DNA from: Haberlea rhodopensis
Lineage: Eukaryota > Streptophyta > Magnoliopsida > Lamiales > Gesneriaceae
Direction of reading: 5' to 3'
Length of the DNA: 64,000 bases
Assembly: GCA_907163345.1 (NCBI GenBank)
Contig: CAJQUN010000917.1
Location: forward strand, 1 to 64,000
In this document: positions 32,272 to 43,137 of the stretch, piece after piece
Layout: each line of letters opens with the position of its first letter
Position numbering within the stretch: the first letter of the stretch is position 1
Made by a program: the position numbers and the translations under genes
Notes under the pieces: model-generated
Seen by the model: only the letters and a program-made list of their open reading frames with translations
What the model was told of the DNA's origin: nothing
Databases searched by the model: none

Positions 32272-33722
32272 AACTAGGGTTTCGAAGCCTTTTGGATCGA
32301 TTAAAATCGTGGCGGCGCATTGAAAGTTCGGACCATGGTTCACGAAATCATGCGAGTTGGCGGCTACCTCCACGTGAGAGCTAGGGTTTTTCGAACCCCT
32401 TGGCTTGAGATGGTCGAGCCGCCACCGTCATGAACCGTGCATGGAAAGAATGAGACGGCTAGGGTTTCGAACCCTAGCGGCCGTCGCATGGCTCACACGG
32501 GATGGACCGTGACTTGGGCTAGGGTTTCGAACCCTAGGCTCATGCATGGTCCAGCCGTGTGGTTAGGGTCTTTGAACCCTTTTGGTCCATGGCTTGTGAC
32601 GCAACGAGTCTCCGTGGCATGTGATGTCACGAGCGTACAATAATTTTCCAAAATTTTATTTTACAGTTTTAATTAGAATTAAATTTTAAAATGTTTAGAA
32701 TTTAATTCATTAATTGTTATAGCATGTTTTATGTGGTTGTTTGAGCATGGTGCATGGTTATAGCCCTATGACCTATTAGATAGGATTTTGTGAATGTTTG
32801 TAATTTAATACGGCCTGCGAGTCGTGCCTTCTCTATTTTTCTAAATGTTATCCCTCCCCTATGTTCCCCTCGAATGTAACTCGAGGAATTCTCTATATCA
32901 TGTAATTGTTATATAGTATAGTTTATTTTATTGATGGAGATCAATGATGATGGATCAAGGTGCCGGGATGAGGAGGCCATTCACAAAAGGGAGCCAAAGA
33001 GGTGCTTGGTGAAGTTACCTTAGGTTGACCTTCTAGTATTTTCTCATTGGCTTGAGAAAATCATTAGTTGGGGCTATAACCATGTCACGTTTATTTTATG
33101 TTGATGTATGAGATGCATGTTTACTGTTTTATTTAATATTGATACTTGATATACATATATGTAGATATGTATATATTCATATATGTACCAGACATATTTT
33201 CAATATTAATAAAATCATGAGATCAATAAATCCCTCTTATAATATTAAGTCAAATCAAGATGCCTTCCAATTAAAAATACTCGTCAAGACTTCGATTGAA
33301 CATGTGTGGGTTTGCCAAAGCAAAGCACCGTGACAATCTTAGTAAGGCACGAAAGGATGAAAGTGATATCCGTGTTATTTTAAAATTGGGCTCGACTTAA
33401 CTAGCGTTATCTCAATAGGATTGGGAACCTAGATGCATAGGGTTGGATAATAATTCATTAGATGAATTTGAACAAAGTGTTGTTCGTCCAACCATCCAAG
33501 AATTACATGTGATGTAATTGACAAAGGGTTGTCTACCTAAATAACCGAGTCTTGGGTGATTAGCCAAAGCTAACTCAGGATAAGGTGAAATATGGATCTT
33601 GGCCCACTAAGTTTTCGAGGGTTGATATTTTAAACAAAATAGTGGGAGTATCATTTAATATACAACATTATTAAATGATTAAAATCGTAAACTTATTTTG
33701 CATATTTATATTGTAGATATCC
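32272..33722 (+). other. Leader of copia D, second part
   Basis: Continues the D leader after the C insertion and is similar to the C leader read in reverse. Two perfect 19-bp palindromes CTAGGGTTTCGAACCCTAG lie exactly 60 bp apart at 32459-32477 and 32519-32537, with degenerate copies near 32275, 32382 and 32565. The 3' part (32640-33720) is AT-rich. Confidence 0.75.
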
Positions 33723-36340
33723 ATGGCATCAAACAACGTAACTAGCACACTGTCATTATGATCGGTCCTTGAGAAGGACAAACTGAATGGGACAAATTTC
33801 CTAGACTGGTATAGGAATTTGAGGATTGTCCTCAAACAAGAGAAAAAACAATATGTCCTAGAGGAACCCTTACCTGCTGAGGAACCTCCCGTAACGACTG
33901 CTAAAACCGATAAGGATGCTTACAAGAAGCATCAGAATGACGCGCTTGATGTTGGTTGCCTTATGCTTGCCACCATGAACTCTGAGCTTCAGAAGCAACA
34001 CGAGGAAATGGAGGCGTTCGATATGATCGAACACTTAAAGCAACTCTATCAACAACAAGCTAGACAAGAGAGGTATGACGTCTCTAGTGCGTTATTCCAG
34101 TGCAGAATGGTAGAAGGAAGCCTTGTTGGAACTCATGTACTAAAGATGATAAGGTACATTGAGAATCTTGAAAAGCTGGGTTTTCCATTGGACCAAGAGT
34201 TGGCCACAGACGTGATCTTGTAATCGTTGCCTGATAGCTACAGTCAATTTGTCTTGAATTACAATATGATTGAAATCGAAAACACACTACCGCAATTGCT
34301 TGGTATGTTGAGAACATATGAAGCAAATTCAAAGAAGTCTAAGCCTACAAATGTTCTTATTGTGAATAAGAGCAAAGGAAAGACTAAAGCAAAAGGCTAC
34401 AAGAAGAACAAGAAAGTCTTTGTTAAGTCTAAGCCTCATGCTTCTGCGCTCAAGCCAAAGGGAGGAGTGTCTAAGGAAGGGAACTGTTTCCATTGCGGTG
34501 AGACCGGTCATTGGAAGAGGAACTGCAAATTATATCTGGAAGATCTTAAGAAGACAAAAGGAAGTGTGACTTCCGCTTCAGGTATTTTTGTTATAGAAGT
34601 CAATTTATCTACTTCTTCATCATGGGTATTAGATACTGGATGTGGTTCTCACATTTGTGTTAATGTGCATGATCTCAAAAGGAGTAGGTTGTTGGCGAAA
34701 GGTGAGGTTGAACTCCGAGTGGGAAATGGAGCAAGAGTTGCTGCATCAGCTATTGGAGATTATTCATTAACTTTGCCTTCTGGTTTATTATTAGATTTAC
34801 AAGACTGTTATTTTGTGCCATCTATTACTAGAAATATTATTTCAATTTCTTGTTTGGACATGATTGGTTTTTCATTTATTATAAAGGACAAGTGTTGTTC
34901 CATTTATTTGAATGATATGTTTTATGCTAGTGCACAATTAATTAATGGTCTTTATGTATTAAATCTTGATATGCCTGTCTATAACATAAATACTAAAAGG
35001 ATTAAGAATAATGATTGTAATCCGACTTATCTCTGGCATTGTCGCTTGGGCCACATAAACGAAAACCGCATATCTAAACTTCATAAGGATGGAGTATTAG
35101 ATTCATTTGATTTTGAATCATATGAAACATGCGAATCTTGTTTAATGGGCAAGATGACTAAAGCCCCTTTCAAGGGACATGTTGAAAGGGCAAATGTTTT
35201 ATTGGGACTAATACATAGTGATGTATGTGGACCAATAAGTACACAAGCTAGAGGTGGTTTTCAATACTTCGTTACATTTACTGATGACCTCAGTAGATAT
35301 GGGTATGTGTACCTAATGAAGCATAAGTATGAAACCTTTGAAAAGTTCAAAGATTTCAAGAATGAAGTACAAAACCAACTTGGCAAAAGTATCAAAATCC
35401 TTCGATCAGATCGAGGAGGTGAATACTTAAGCCAAGAGTTTCATGACTATCTAAAGGAGTGTGGGATAGTCCCACAACTCACTCCTCCGTATACTCCACA
35501 ATGGAATGGTGTATCCGAGAGGAGAAATCGAACCTTGTTAGACATGGTTAGATCAATGATGAGTCATGCAGATCTTCCGATATCGTTTTGGGGACACGGT
35601 CTAGAAACAACGATTTTCTAACTGAACCGTGTTCCATCTAAATCAGTGGAAAAGACACCATATGAGATATGGACTGGGAAGCGTCCTAGTATGTCTTTTA
35701 TGAAGATTTGGGGTTGTGAGGCTTACGTGATACGTCACACCTCCAATAAACTTGGACCCAAATCTGATAAGTGTTTATTTGTGGGGTATCCTAAGGAAAT
35801 GAAATGATACTATTTCTATTATCCCACCGAGAACAAAGTAGTTGTTGCTCGGACTGGTGTCTTTCTTGAAAGAGAATTTATTTCGAGAAGAACCAGTGGG
35901 AGACAAATAGAACTTAGTGAAGTTCAACCATAAGAAAACATTGAACATGATATCGAGATGGAAACAGAGCAGACACCACAAGCTGTTATTGATGAATTGC
36001 CTGCTCAAGTGACACAAGTCCAACGTAGGTCTGTAAGAGAACACCGTGCGCCACAGAGATATGAATTTCTTGTGACTCAACAGGTGACTTACTACTTATT
36101 GATGAGGATGAACCGTCATCTTATCAAGAAGCTATAGTGGGCACTGATTCTGAGAAATGGCAAGAAGCCATGAAATCTGAGATGGAATCCATGTATGCAA
36201 ACCAAGTATAGACTTTGGTTGACCCGCCTGAAGGGATTAGACCCATAGGGTGCAAATGGATTTTCAAGAAGAAGACCGACATGGATGGTAATGTACAAAC
36301 CTTTAAAGGTCGACTGGTTGCAAAAGGTTTCAAACAAATT
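33723..36340 (+). pseudogene. gag-pol: Gag-pol of copia D, truncated in RT
   Basis: The start is the ATG at 33723. Gag, zinc knuckle (CFHCGETGHWKRNC), protease (WVLDTGCGSHICVNV) and integrase (LWHCRLGHINENRI, CESCLMGK, IHSDVCGP, ILRSDRGGEY, PQWNGVSERRNRTLLD) share one frame. In-frame stops occur at 33759 (TGA), 34221 (TAA) and 35619 (TAA), with more stops after 35800. RT begins (IGCKWIFKKKTDMDG, RLVAKGFKQIH) and is cut at 36340 by Gypsy-2 sequence in the opposite sense. Sister element C has sense codons at the first two stops but the same TAA at the third. Confidence 0.9.
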
Positions 36341-36568
36341 CATAGCCGCCATGCTGTAACACAAGGGTTAACAACAATTCCAAAACAACAATATATATGT
36401 TATGCCGTTAGGTAACAGGAATGATAATAAGCATGTTAGTATAATAGTATATACATCAATATGCACCACATGCATAAACATGCCCCAAATGTAAGCACCT
36501 AGCCAATCATGCTAAGGCTACCCGTCAATCGTTCCCGGGTTCTCTAACCACTGCTCTGATACCACTAA
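36341..36568 (-). other. Gypsy-2 gag start, leader and primer site outside its LTR
   Basis: Read on the minus strand: primer site TGGTATCAGAGCA (36552-36564), leader, and the first codons of gag, ATGGCGGCT, ending at the junction with copia D. This is internal sequence to the left of what should be the terminal 3' LTR, so a second internal region once followed. Confidence 0.82.
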
Positions 36569-38596
36569 TGTAAGGACCCTAGTTCCTTAAGTGCGGATTA
36601 AAGGCATAAATAGAGCTAACATGCATTATCAGAGTTTAATAGTTCGTGTTGAGACTTTGAGCCTAAAGAATTACATGCCAAGTTAAGGACTATCCGATGG
36701 ATTAATTATATTCTTAAACAAATGAATGTCGTCCCCTATAGCTTTACACTACTCCTAGAGTAGATACTATACAAAAATAATCATGTCCTTCATATCAAAA
36801 GCGTTCTTCACGAGCTCACCGCCTCAGCCCGCCTTAGCCCCTTTTTCATGCCAAAATGTACCTACAAGGACAACCCCAAAAATGAGCATATAATAATTCA
36901 TATCCAACACAATACGAATATAAGGCGTAAATGCATAAACCATAATAAATCACTTCCTGTTTTTTCCCATGCATTTTAAACGCTCCCTTTTGGTTGTCCC
37001 TGTATCATAACTCATGAGTATAATCAATAGATTATTTAATGGTTCACACATGTCATGACATGACACCATTCCATCATCACCAATTACCAATCCCTAGGTT
37101 GTTCATCACAATGTATTTTAATGCCCCTCGCTTCACATATAAGCGGCATAGAATAACCTCCCTTCAATGGACATGCGGTACTCCCACCCCTCGCTTCACA
37201 TTTTAGCGGCAAATATTCTTTCCTCGCCTCATATGATAACCACGCTTCAATGTGACATGCGGCACTCCCACTCCTCGCTTCACATTTAGCGGCACCAAAT
37301 AAATAGCGGCAAGCATTAAAATCATCAAGGTGATAACCATGACTCATGGGATGTGCACCAATAATCATTATATGCATATACAATCATCATGCATAACTCA
37401 ACATGTATTTGCATCCACAATGCACAATTCCATATATACTCGCATCTACAATTCATAATCAATGAGTATAATAGATACATGTACCGTTGGGTGCCCGTAC
37501 GTCTTCTACGTACCTTTCCAAAAGTGGGATTTGATATGGCTTTACTTCCTTGGTTGCATCACCACCTGGGATGGTTCTACACAATCACACAACCCAATAT
37601 TAGAAGCCAAATAATAGCCAAATACCAAAAATTCAAAAAAAAACATCATTTCCCACTATTCTGTTGCTGGCGATCGATCGCTACATCGAGGCGATCGATC
37701 GCGAGCCTTACCGATCGATCTCTTTGATGCAGCGATCGATCGCTAGACCTCACTGGCTCGCGGCGATCGATCGCGCCATATATGGCGATCGATCGCCTGC
37801 CTTGTATTTCGCCACTGCCCTTCGTCGATCGATCGCTGCATTTGTAGCGATCGATCGCCGCCTGCTGTGTGCGCTATTCTTCACCATTTTTGAGCATTTT
37901 CCAAGATCTACCACTATCACTTCAAACTCAAACATTCCAACAACTCAAATACCATCATAACTCACTAAAACCAACATAAAACACCTCAAAAATCATACCT
38001 CAACCACATATAACACATACCCAAAAACAAACCCACATAAAAATTCAAATACCAACCCATTTCAAAACCAAACACCATAAAAACTTTAGGAAGGGTTCTA
38101 TACCTCTTGAGGACTCCAAATCCTACAATAAATCCCACAAATAAGACTTTTGCAAAGATTTCCCTTCCACTTTATGCCAAAAATCGAAAATGGTGAGAGT
38201 TAAGGTTGGGGAGAGTGAGTTGGGGGATTTTGGTAAAGTGATGGGTATAGTGGGGGTTATGGGTTAAATGGGTTTTAATTAGAATTGTACCCCCACAATT
38301 ACCATGATGTATAAAATACTCCAACATGATATTTTAAAAGCATTTTACCAAAATGCACCAAAACTCCAATTAAAACCATGCTTCACCAAATAATCATTAA
38401 CCATCATATTTAACCCATGAAAACACCCAATATGCATAACATGCACCCTGAAATGCTCTACCGGGTCACGTCTACCATGTGACTAAGCATTTCACCGAGA
38501 TAATTAATTCCGACACATAATTTAATTATCACCATAAATAATCACCTAAACATAATTAATGCCCAAATTGTGATTAATTATTTCGGGGATATCACA
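36569..38596 (-). repeat. 3' LTR of Gypsy-2
   Basis: Plus strand from TGTAAGGACC to GATATCACA. It is flanked on the right by the polypurine tract and the pol end, and on the left by a primer site. It contains the palindrome array at 37671-37857. Confidence 0.9.
37671..37857. repeat. CGATCGATCG array in Gypsy-2 3' LTR
   Basis: Units start at 37671, 37692, 37712, 37733, 37764, 37786, 37826 and 37848, with steps of 21, 20, 21, 31, 22, 40 and 22 bp. Seven are exact; the third ends in T instead of G. Linkers differ strongly from Gypsy-1. Confidence 0.95.
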
Positions 38597-41500
38597 ATAC
38601 TCCCCTACTTATAAGATTTCGTCCTCGAAATCGCATGCACTTACCCCAAAATGAAACTAAACATAACATACCAGAAAACAGTTTCGGGTAGTGCTGCACC
38701 ATATGCCGCTCCGTCTCCCATTTAGCCTCCTCGACACCCCTGCGATCCCACTGAACCTTGATCATAGGTATCACTTTGTTCCTAAGTCTGTGGTCTGCTC
38801 GATCCAGAATTCTAACAGGCCGTTCCACATAAGATACATCGGATTCTAACTGAACCTTGGAAGGCTGTAACACATGCGACGGATCCGGCTTATACTTCCG
38901 CAACATAGACACATGGAACACATCGTGTATACCAGACAAAGAAGGTGGCAAGGCCAGTCGGTAAGCCAAAGTGCCAATGCGCTGCAAGATCTCGTACGGC
39001 CCAACATACCTCGGAGACAGTTTCCCGCGCATCCCAAATCGCATAACACCTCTGAAAGGCGAGATCTTCAAGAAGACCTTATCTCCCAATTGAAACTCCA
39101 ACGGTCTCCGCCTTTTATTCGCATAAGCTGCATGTCTGTCCTCGGCTGCTTTCATTTTCTGCCTTATCACATTTATCTTCTCTTCCATTTCCCGAACCAG
39201 TTCCGGTCCTCCGACCGATTTACGGTCCAAGTCATCCCAACACAAGGGTGATCTACACCGTCTGCCATAGAGGGCCTCAAAAGGAGCCATCTGAATGCTC
39301 GCCTGGTAGCTATTGTTATATGAAAACTCTACCAAGGCCACTGAATCCTGCCAAGAAGCGTCAAATTCCAATACACAAGCCCTCAACATGTCCTCGAGCG
39401 TTTGGATAGTACGCTCGGTCTGACTATCCGTTTGAGGATGATATGCAGTGCTGAACCTAACTTCAGTTCCCAAAGCTGACTGAAGACCCTCCAAAAAATG
39501 AGATGTGAATCGTGGATCTCGATCCGACACTATGGAAATGGGGATCCCGTGCAATCTTACCACATCTCGAATATACAACTGAGCCATCCTCAAATAGGTG
39601 AAGGTCATGTTATAAGGAATGAAGTGAGCCACTTTGGTCAATCTGTCCACAATCACCCAAATGTCATCAAAACCCGAGGCCTCCTCGGCAAGTGAGTCAC
39701 GAAGTCCATGGAAATGTTTCCCACTTCCACTTTGGTATCTCCAAGCTTTTCAACTCGCCGCCAGGTCTCTGCCTCTCTGCCTTAACCTGCTGGCAGATCA
39801 AGCACCTCTTAACAAAAGTGACGACATCACACTTCATTCTTTTCCACCAAAACTGATCACGTAGATCCTTATACATCTTCTTCCCGCCTGGGTGGATACT
39901 AAGTCTGCTACTATGAGCTCGCTCCAAGATCCCTCTACGCAACTCCGGCGTACTCGGAACCACCCAACGGCTACCCAATCTCAAGGATCCGTCCTCGGCC
40001 ACTCTGAACTTCGATGGCTGACCAAGATGTACTAATGATAACCACCTCTGAACCTCATCATCTGACTTCTGAGCTCTCCTGATATTCTCATAGATATCTG
40101 GCTCAGCTAATATGGTCGATACATACACAGATGATGTACCTATGTTGAAATCGTAGCCCAGATGGCAATAGGAAGTCATCATAGCTGACAAATGGATGAC
40201 TTCCTCAGCAGTACTCCTCACTTTCCCGCTCAAGGCGTCTGCTGTCAAGTTAGCTTTTCCAGGATGGTACTCAATCTCACAATCATAGTCCTTGAGTAAA
40301 TCCATCAATCTTCTCCGCCTCATATTTAGCTCTGCCTGAGTGAATAAGAACTTCAGGCTCTTGTGATCCGTGTAAATGGTAAACGACGTACCATACAGAT
40401 AGTGCCTCCAAATCTTCAGGGCGAAGATAATAGCCGCCAGCTCCAAGTCATGGACTGGATATCTAGTCTCATGCGGCTTCAACTGCCTCGATTCATAAGC
40501 TACCACATGCTTATCTTGCATCAATACACACCCAAGTCCCTGAAGCGATGCATCAGTATAGAGGACAAACCTAGTGTTCTCAATAGAAATCACCAACACA
40601 GGCGTCGTCAACCGGAGTTTCAACTCCTGGAAGCTCTCCTCACAAGCTTCTGACCAAAAGAATGGTACTCCTTTTGGGTCAACTGTGTCAACGGCTTGGC
40701 GGTCTTTGAAAATCCTTCGACGAAGCGTCGATAATAGCCAGCCAAACCAAGAAAACTCCGTATCTCGGGCACAGAAGTGGGTGCAGCCCACTCCATCACA
40801 GCCTCAATCTTCCTGGGATCCACCGATATCCCACTGCTAGATATGACATGCCCCAGAAACACTACACTGCTCAACCAAAACTCACACTTGCAGAGCTTGG
40901 CATACAACTGGTGATCTCTGAGAATCTGGAGTACTATCCTCAAGTGTTTCACATGCTCTTCCTCACTCCGAGAGTAGATGAGTATGTCGTCAATAAATAC
41001 AATGACGAACTGATCAAGATATGGTTGAAACACTATGTTCATCAAGCTCATAAAGACAGCTGGGGCGTTCGTCACACCGAACGGCATAGTGCCCATACCT
41101 AGTCCGAAATGATGTCTTCTGCACATCCTCCTCTCTGACCCGAATCTGGTGGTACCCGGATCTCAAATCAATCTTGCTATATAGTCTGGTGCCTTGCAAC
41201 TGATCAAACAAATCATCAATCCTTGGGAGAGGATACTTGTTCTTCACCGTGGCCTTATTCAGTTGCCGGTAATCGATGCACAACCGCATCGAACCATCCT
41301 TCTTTTTCACAAAGGGAACCGGTGCGCCCCATGGAGATACACTAGGGCGTATTTTGTCAAGGAGTTCCTGCAACTGCTCCTTCAATTCCCTTAACTCCGC
41401 CGGTGCCATCATGTAAGGTGCACGAGAGATAGCGGATGTCCCCGGTAATAACTCGATCCCAAACTCGACTTCTCTAGCCGGTGGGAATCCTGGGATCTCC

Positions 41501-43077
41501 TCCGGGAACACATCAGCAAACTCTGCTACCACTGGTACATCCTCAACTCTCAACTCTTTATTCTTTCCCGACGTGTCCACGACATAGATGAGATAGCCCG
41601 TGTGACCACGTTCCAACAACTGGGACATTTTGATTGCCGAAATCAACAGAATCTTCGCACGAGAACCGTTCCCATAAAAAGTCCACTGTATCCCCAAATC
41701 AGATCAGAACCTCACTGTTCTCTGTCGACAATTTACCACTGCCTGATATATGTTCAGAATGTCAATGCCCACAATGCAGTCGAAGTCTGACATGCCCAAC
41801 ACAATCAAATCTGCTTTCAACTCGTTGCCCTCAAAATAAATGAGGTAATCCGCAAGAAACTGATCGGCAACAACACTTCTTCCAGTGGGTGTCGAGACCA
41901 TGAGAGGTGTGGGTAACAAAGACGTGCGCATATGTTGTCTCTCCACAAAGCCAACAGATACAAAAGAGTGGGAGACACCTGTATCTATCAAAATAAAAGC
42001 AGGGTACGTAAATAAATGGCACGTACCGGCGATCACCTCCTCCGAGGCTGCCTGGGCCTGCTCTCTGGTCAGTGCATACATCTGCCCCTGGGACGGTCCC
42101 ACGGTCTGACCTCCCGATGGTCGATGCATAATCTGATGCCTCTGATGCACTGTCCTGTCCTCAAATCTCGGCATGTTCCCTTGAAAATCTGACTGTCCTC
42201 CCCGAGTGGGGCAATACCGAGAGATGTGGCCCATATTGCAACAACTGTAACAAGCAGGGCAATTACTCGAAGAGTGTGGCCCTCCACAATTGTCGCACCT
42301 TGTCTCCCCCGATCTATTCCCTTGCATAGGCCCCCGGCTGGCCGACCAATTGCTCTTTTTGTTCTCTTGCTTCCGATTAAAAGGTTTCTTTCCACTGAAC
42401 CGAGAGGATAAAGAAGCTCCACGAGGCTTAAATGACTCTCCTCGGGGCCTCAAGCTATCAGTAGCTTACCTCTGCTGTGGCATGTGTGGGGGTACAACAT
42501 TAGGGTAGGCCCCAACTTCGATCTCCGCAAGTTCTGCTCTAGTAAGAGCATCATCGAAAGAAGTGGGGTTGTTGGTGATAACCCGGTCAAATAATTCCGG
42601 CCGTAACCCCTTCAGAAAGTGCCTCATCTTTGCATGTCCTCTTGTGGCAATATGAGGGACATACCTCAGCAATGAAGAATAGTGCATAGCATAGTCTGAC
42701 ACTGACATACCTCCTTGCTTCAAGTTTGTGAACTCATCTTCCTTTAACTGTCTCGCAGCCGCAAAAAAATACCGGTTCAGAAACCAGGTTCTGAAGAGAG
42801 TCCAATCAATTAACATACCTTGAGCCCTTAGTTCCATCACCGTGGTCTTCCACCACATGGAAGGTTTCTTTGCTAGCTGGAACTCTGCCAACCTCAGCCA
42901 TGCCATCCTAGCACAAGGAGCGGACACAAAAATCTGTTCCAGTCTCTCCAGCCATTCCTCAGCCTCTTCCCCTGTCTCTGTCCCCTCAAACATGAGAGGG
43001 TGGAATGTCAGAAACTGAGTCAAACTGAGCTCACCAGGTAGTAACAACTGAGCCACTGGTTCCACACCTACACAATC
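38597..43077 (-). pseudogene. gag-pol: Gypsy-2 gag-pol polyprotein, multiply broken
   Basis: In order on the minus strand: Gag without its first 30 or so codons (43065-42466), a stop, zinc knuckles (CDNCGGPHSSSNC, CYSCCNMGHISRYC) and protease (ILIDTGVSHSFVS) to a stop near 41704. RT follows at 41697-41014 with a two-codon loss before IRPSVSP. After a frameshift come the RT palm (FIDDILIYS) to 40620, another frameshift, and RNase H with the integrase start (LYTDASLQGLGCVL) to 39697. A last frameshift leads to the integrase core and chromodomain-like end (VDRLTKVAHF, IVSDRDPRFT, GKLSPRYVGPYEIL, GVEEAKWETE) to 38592. DTGA of the protease has become DTGV. It keeps CAG/CAA codons where Gypsy-1 has stops. 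Confidence 0.9.
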
Positions 43078-43120
43078 ATGCTAAGGCTACCCTTCACTCG
43101 TTCCCGGGTTCTCTAACCAC

Positions 43121-43133
43121 TGCTCTGATACCA
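43121..43133 (-). promoter_or_regulatory. tRNA-iMet primer site of Gypsy-2
   Basis: The minus strand reads TGGTATCAGAGCA, four bases inside the 5' LTR. Confidence 0.85.
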
Positions 43134-43137
43134 CTAA

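Larger units (their letters stand above)
12930..36340 (+). mobile_element. Copia element D, split by nested insertions
   Basis: D has its LTR at 12930-14383, its leader at 14398-14688 continuing at 32272-33722, and gag-pol at 33723-36340. Element C (14689-32266) interrupts the leader with a perfect ACACC duplication. The leaders of D and C (the latter in reverse complement) align before and after the breakpoint, confirming that both halves belong together. D ends abruptly inside RT at 36340, where minus-strand Gypsy-2 sequence starts. No 3' LTR of D remains. Confidence 0.85.

Noticed and set aside
36341..36568. Insertion of Gypsy-2 into copia D as a simple event
   Set aside because: Copia D sequence does not resume after 45164 and no target duplication is seen, so the junction is better explained by deletion or recombination.
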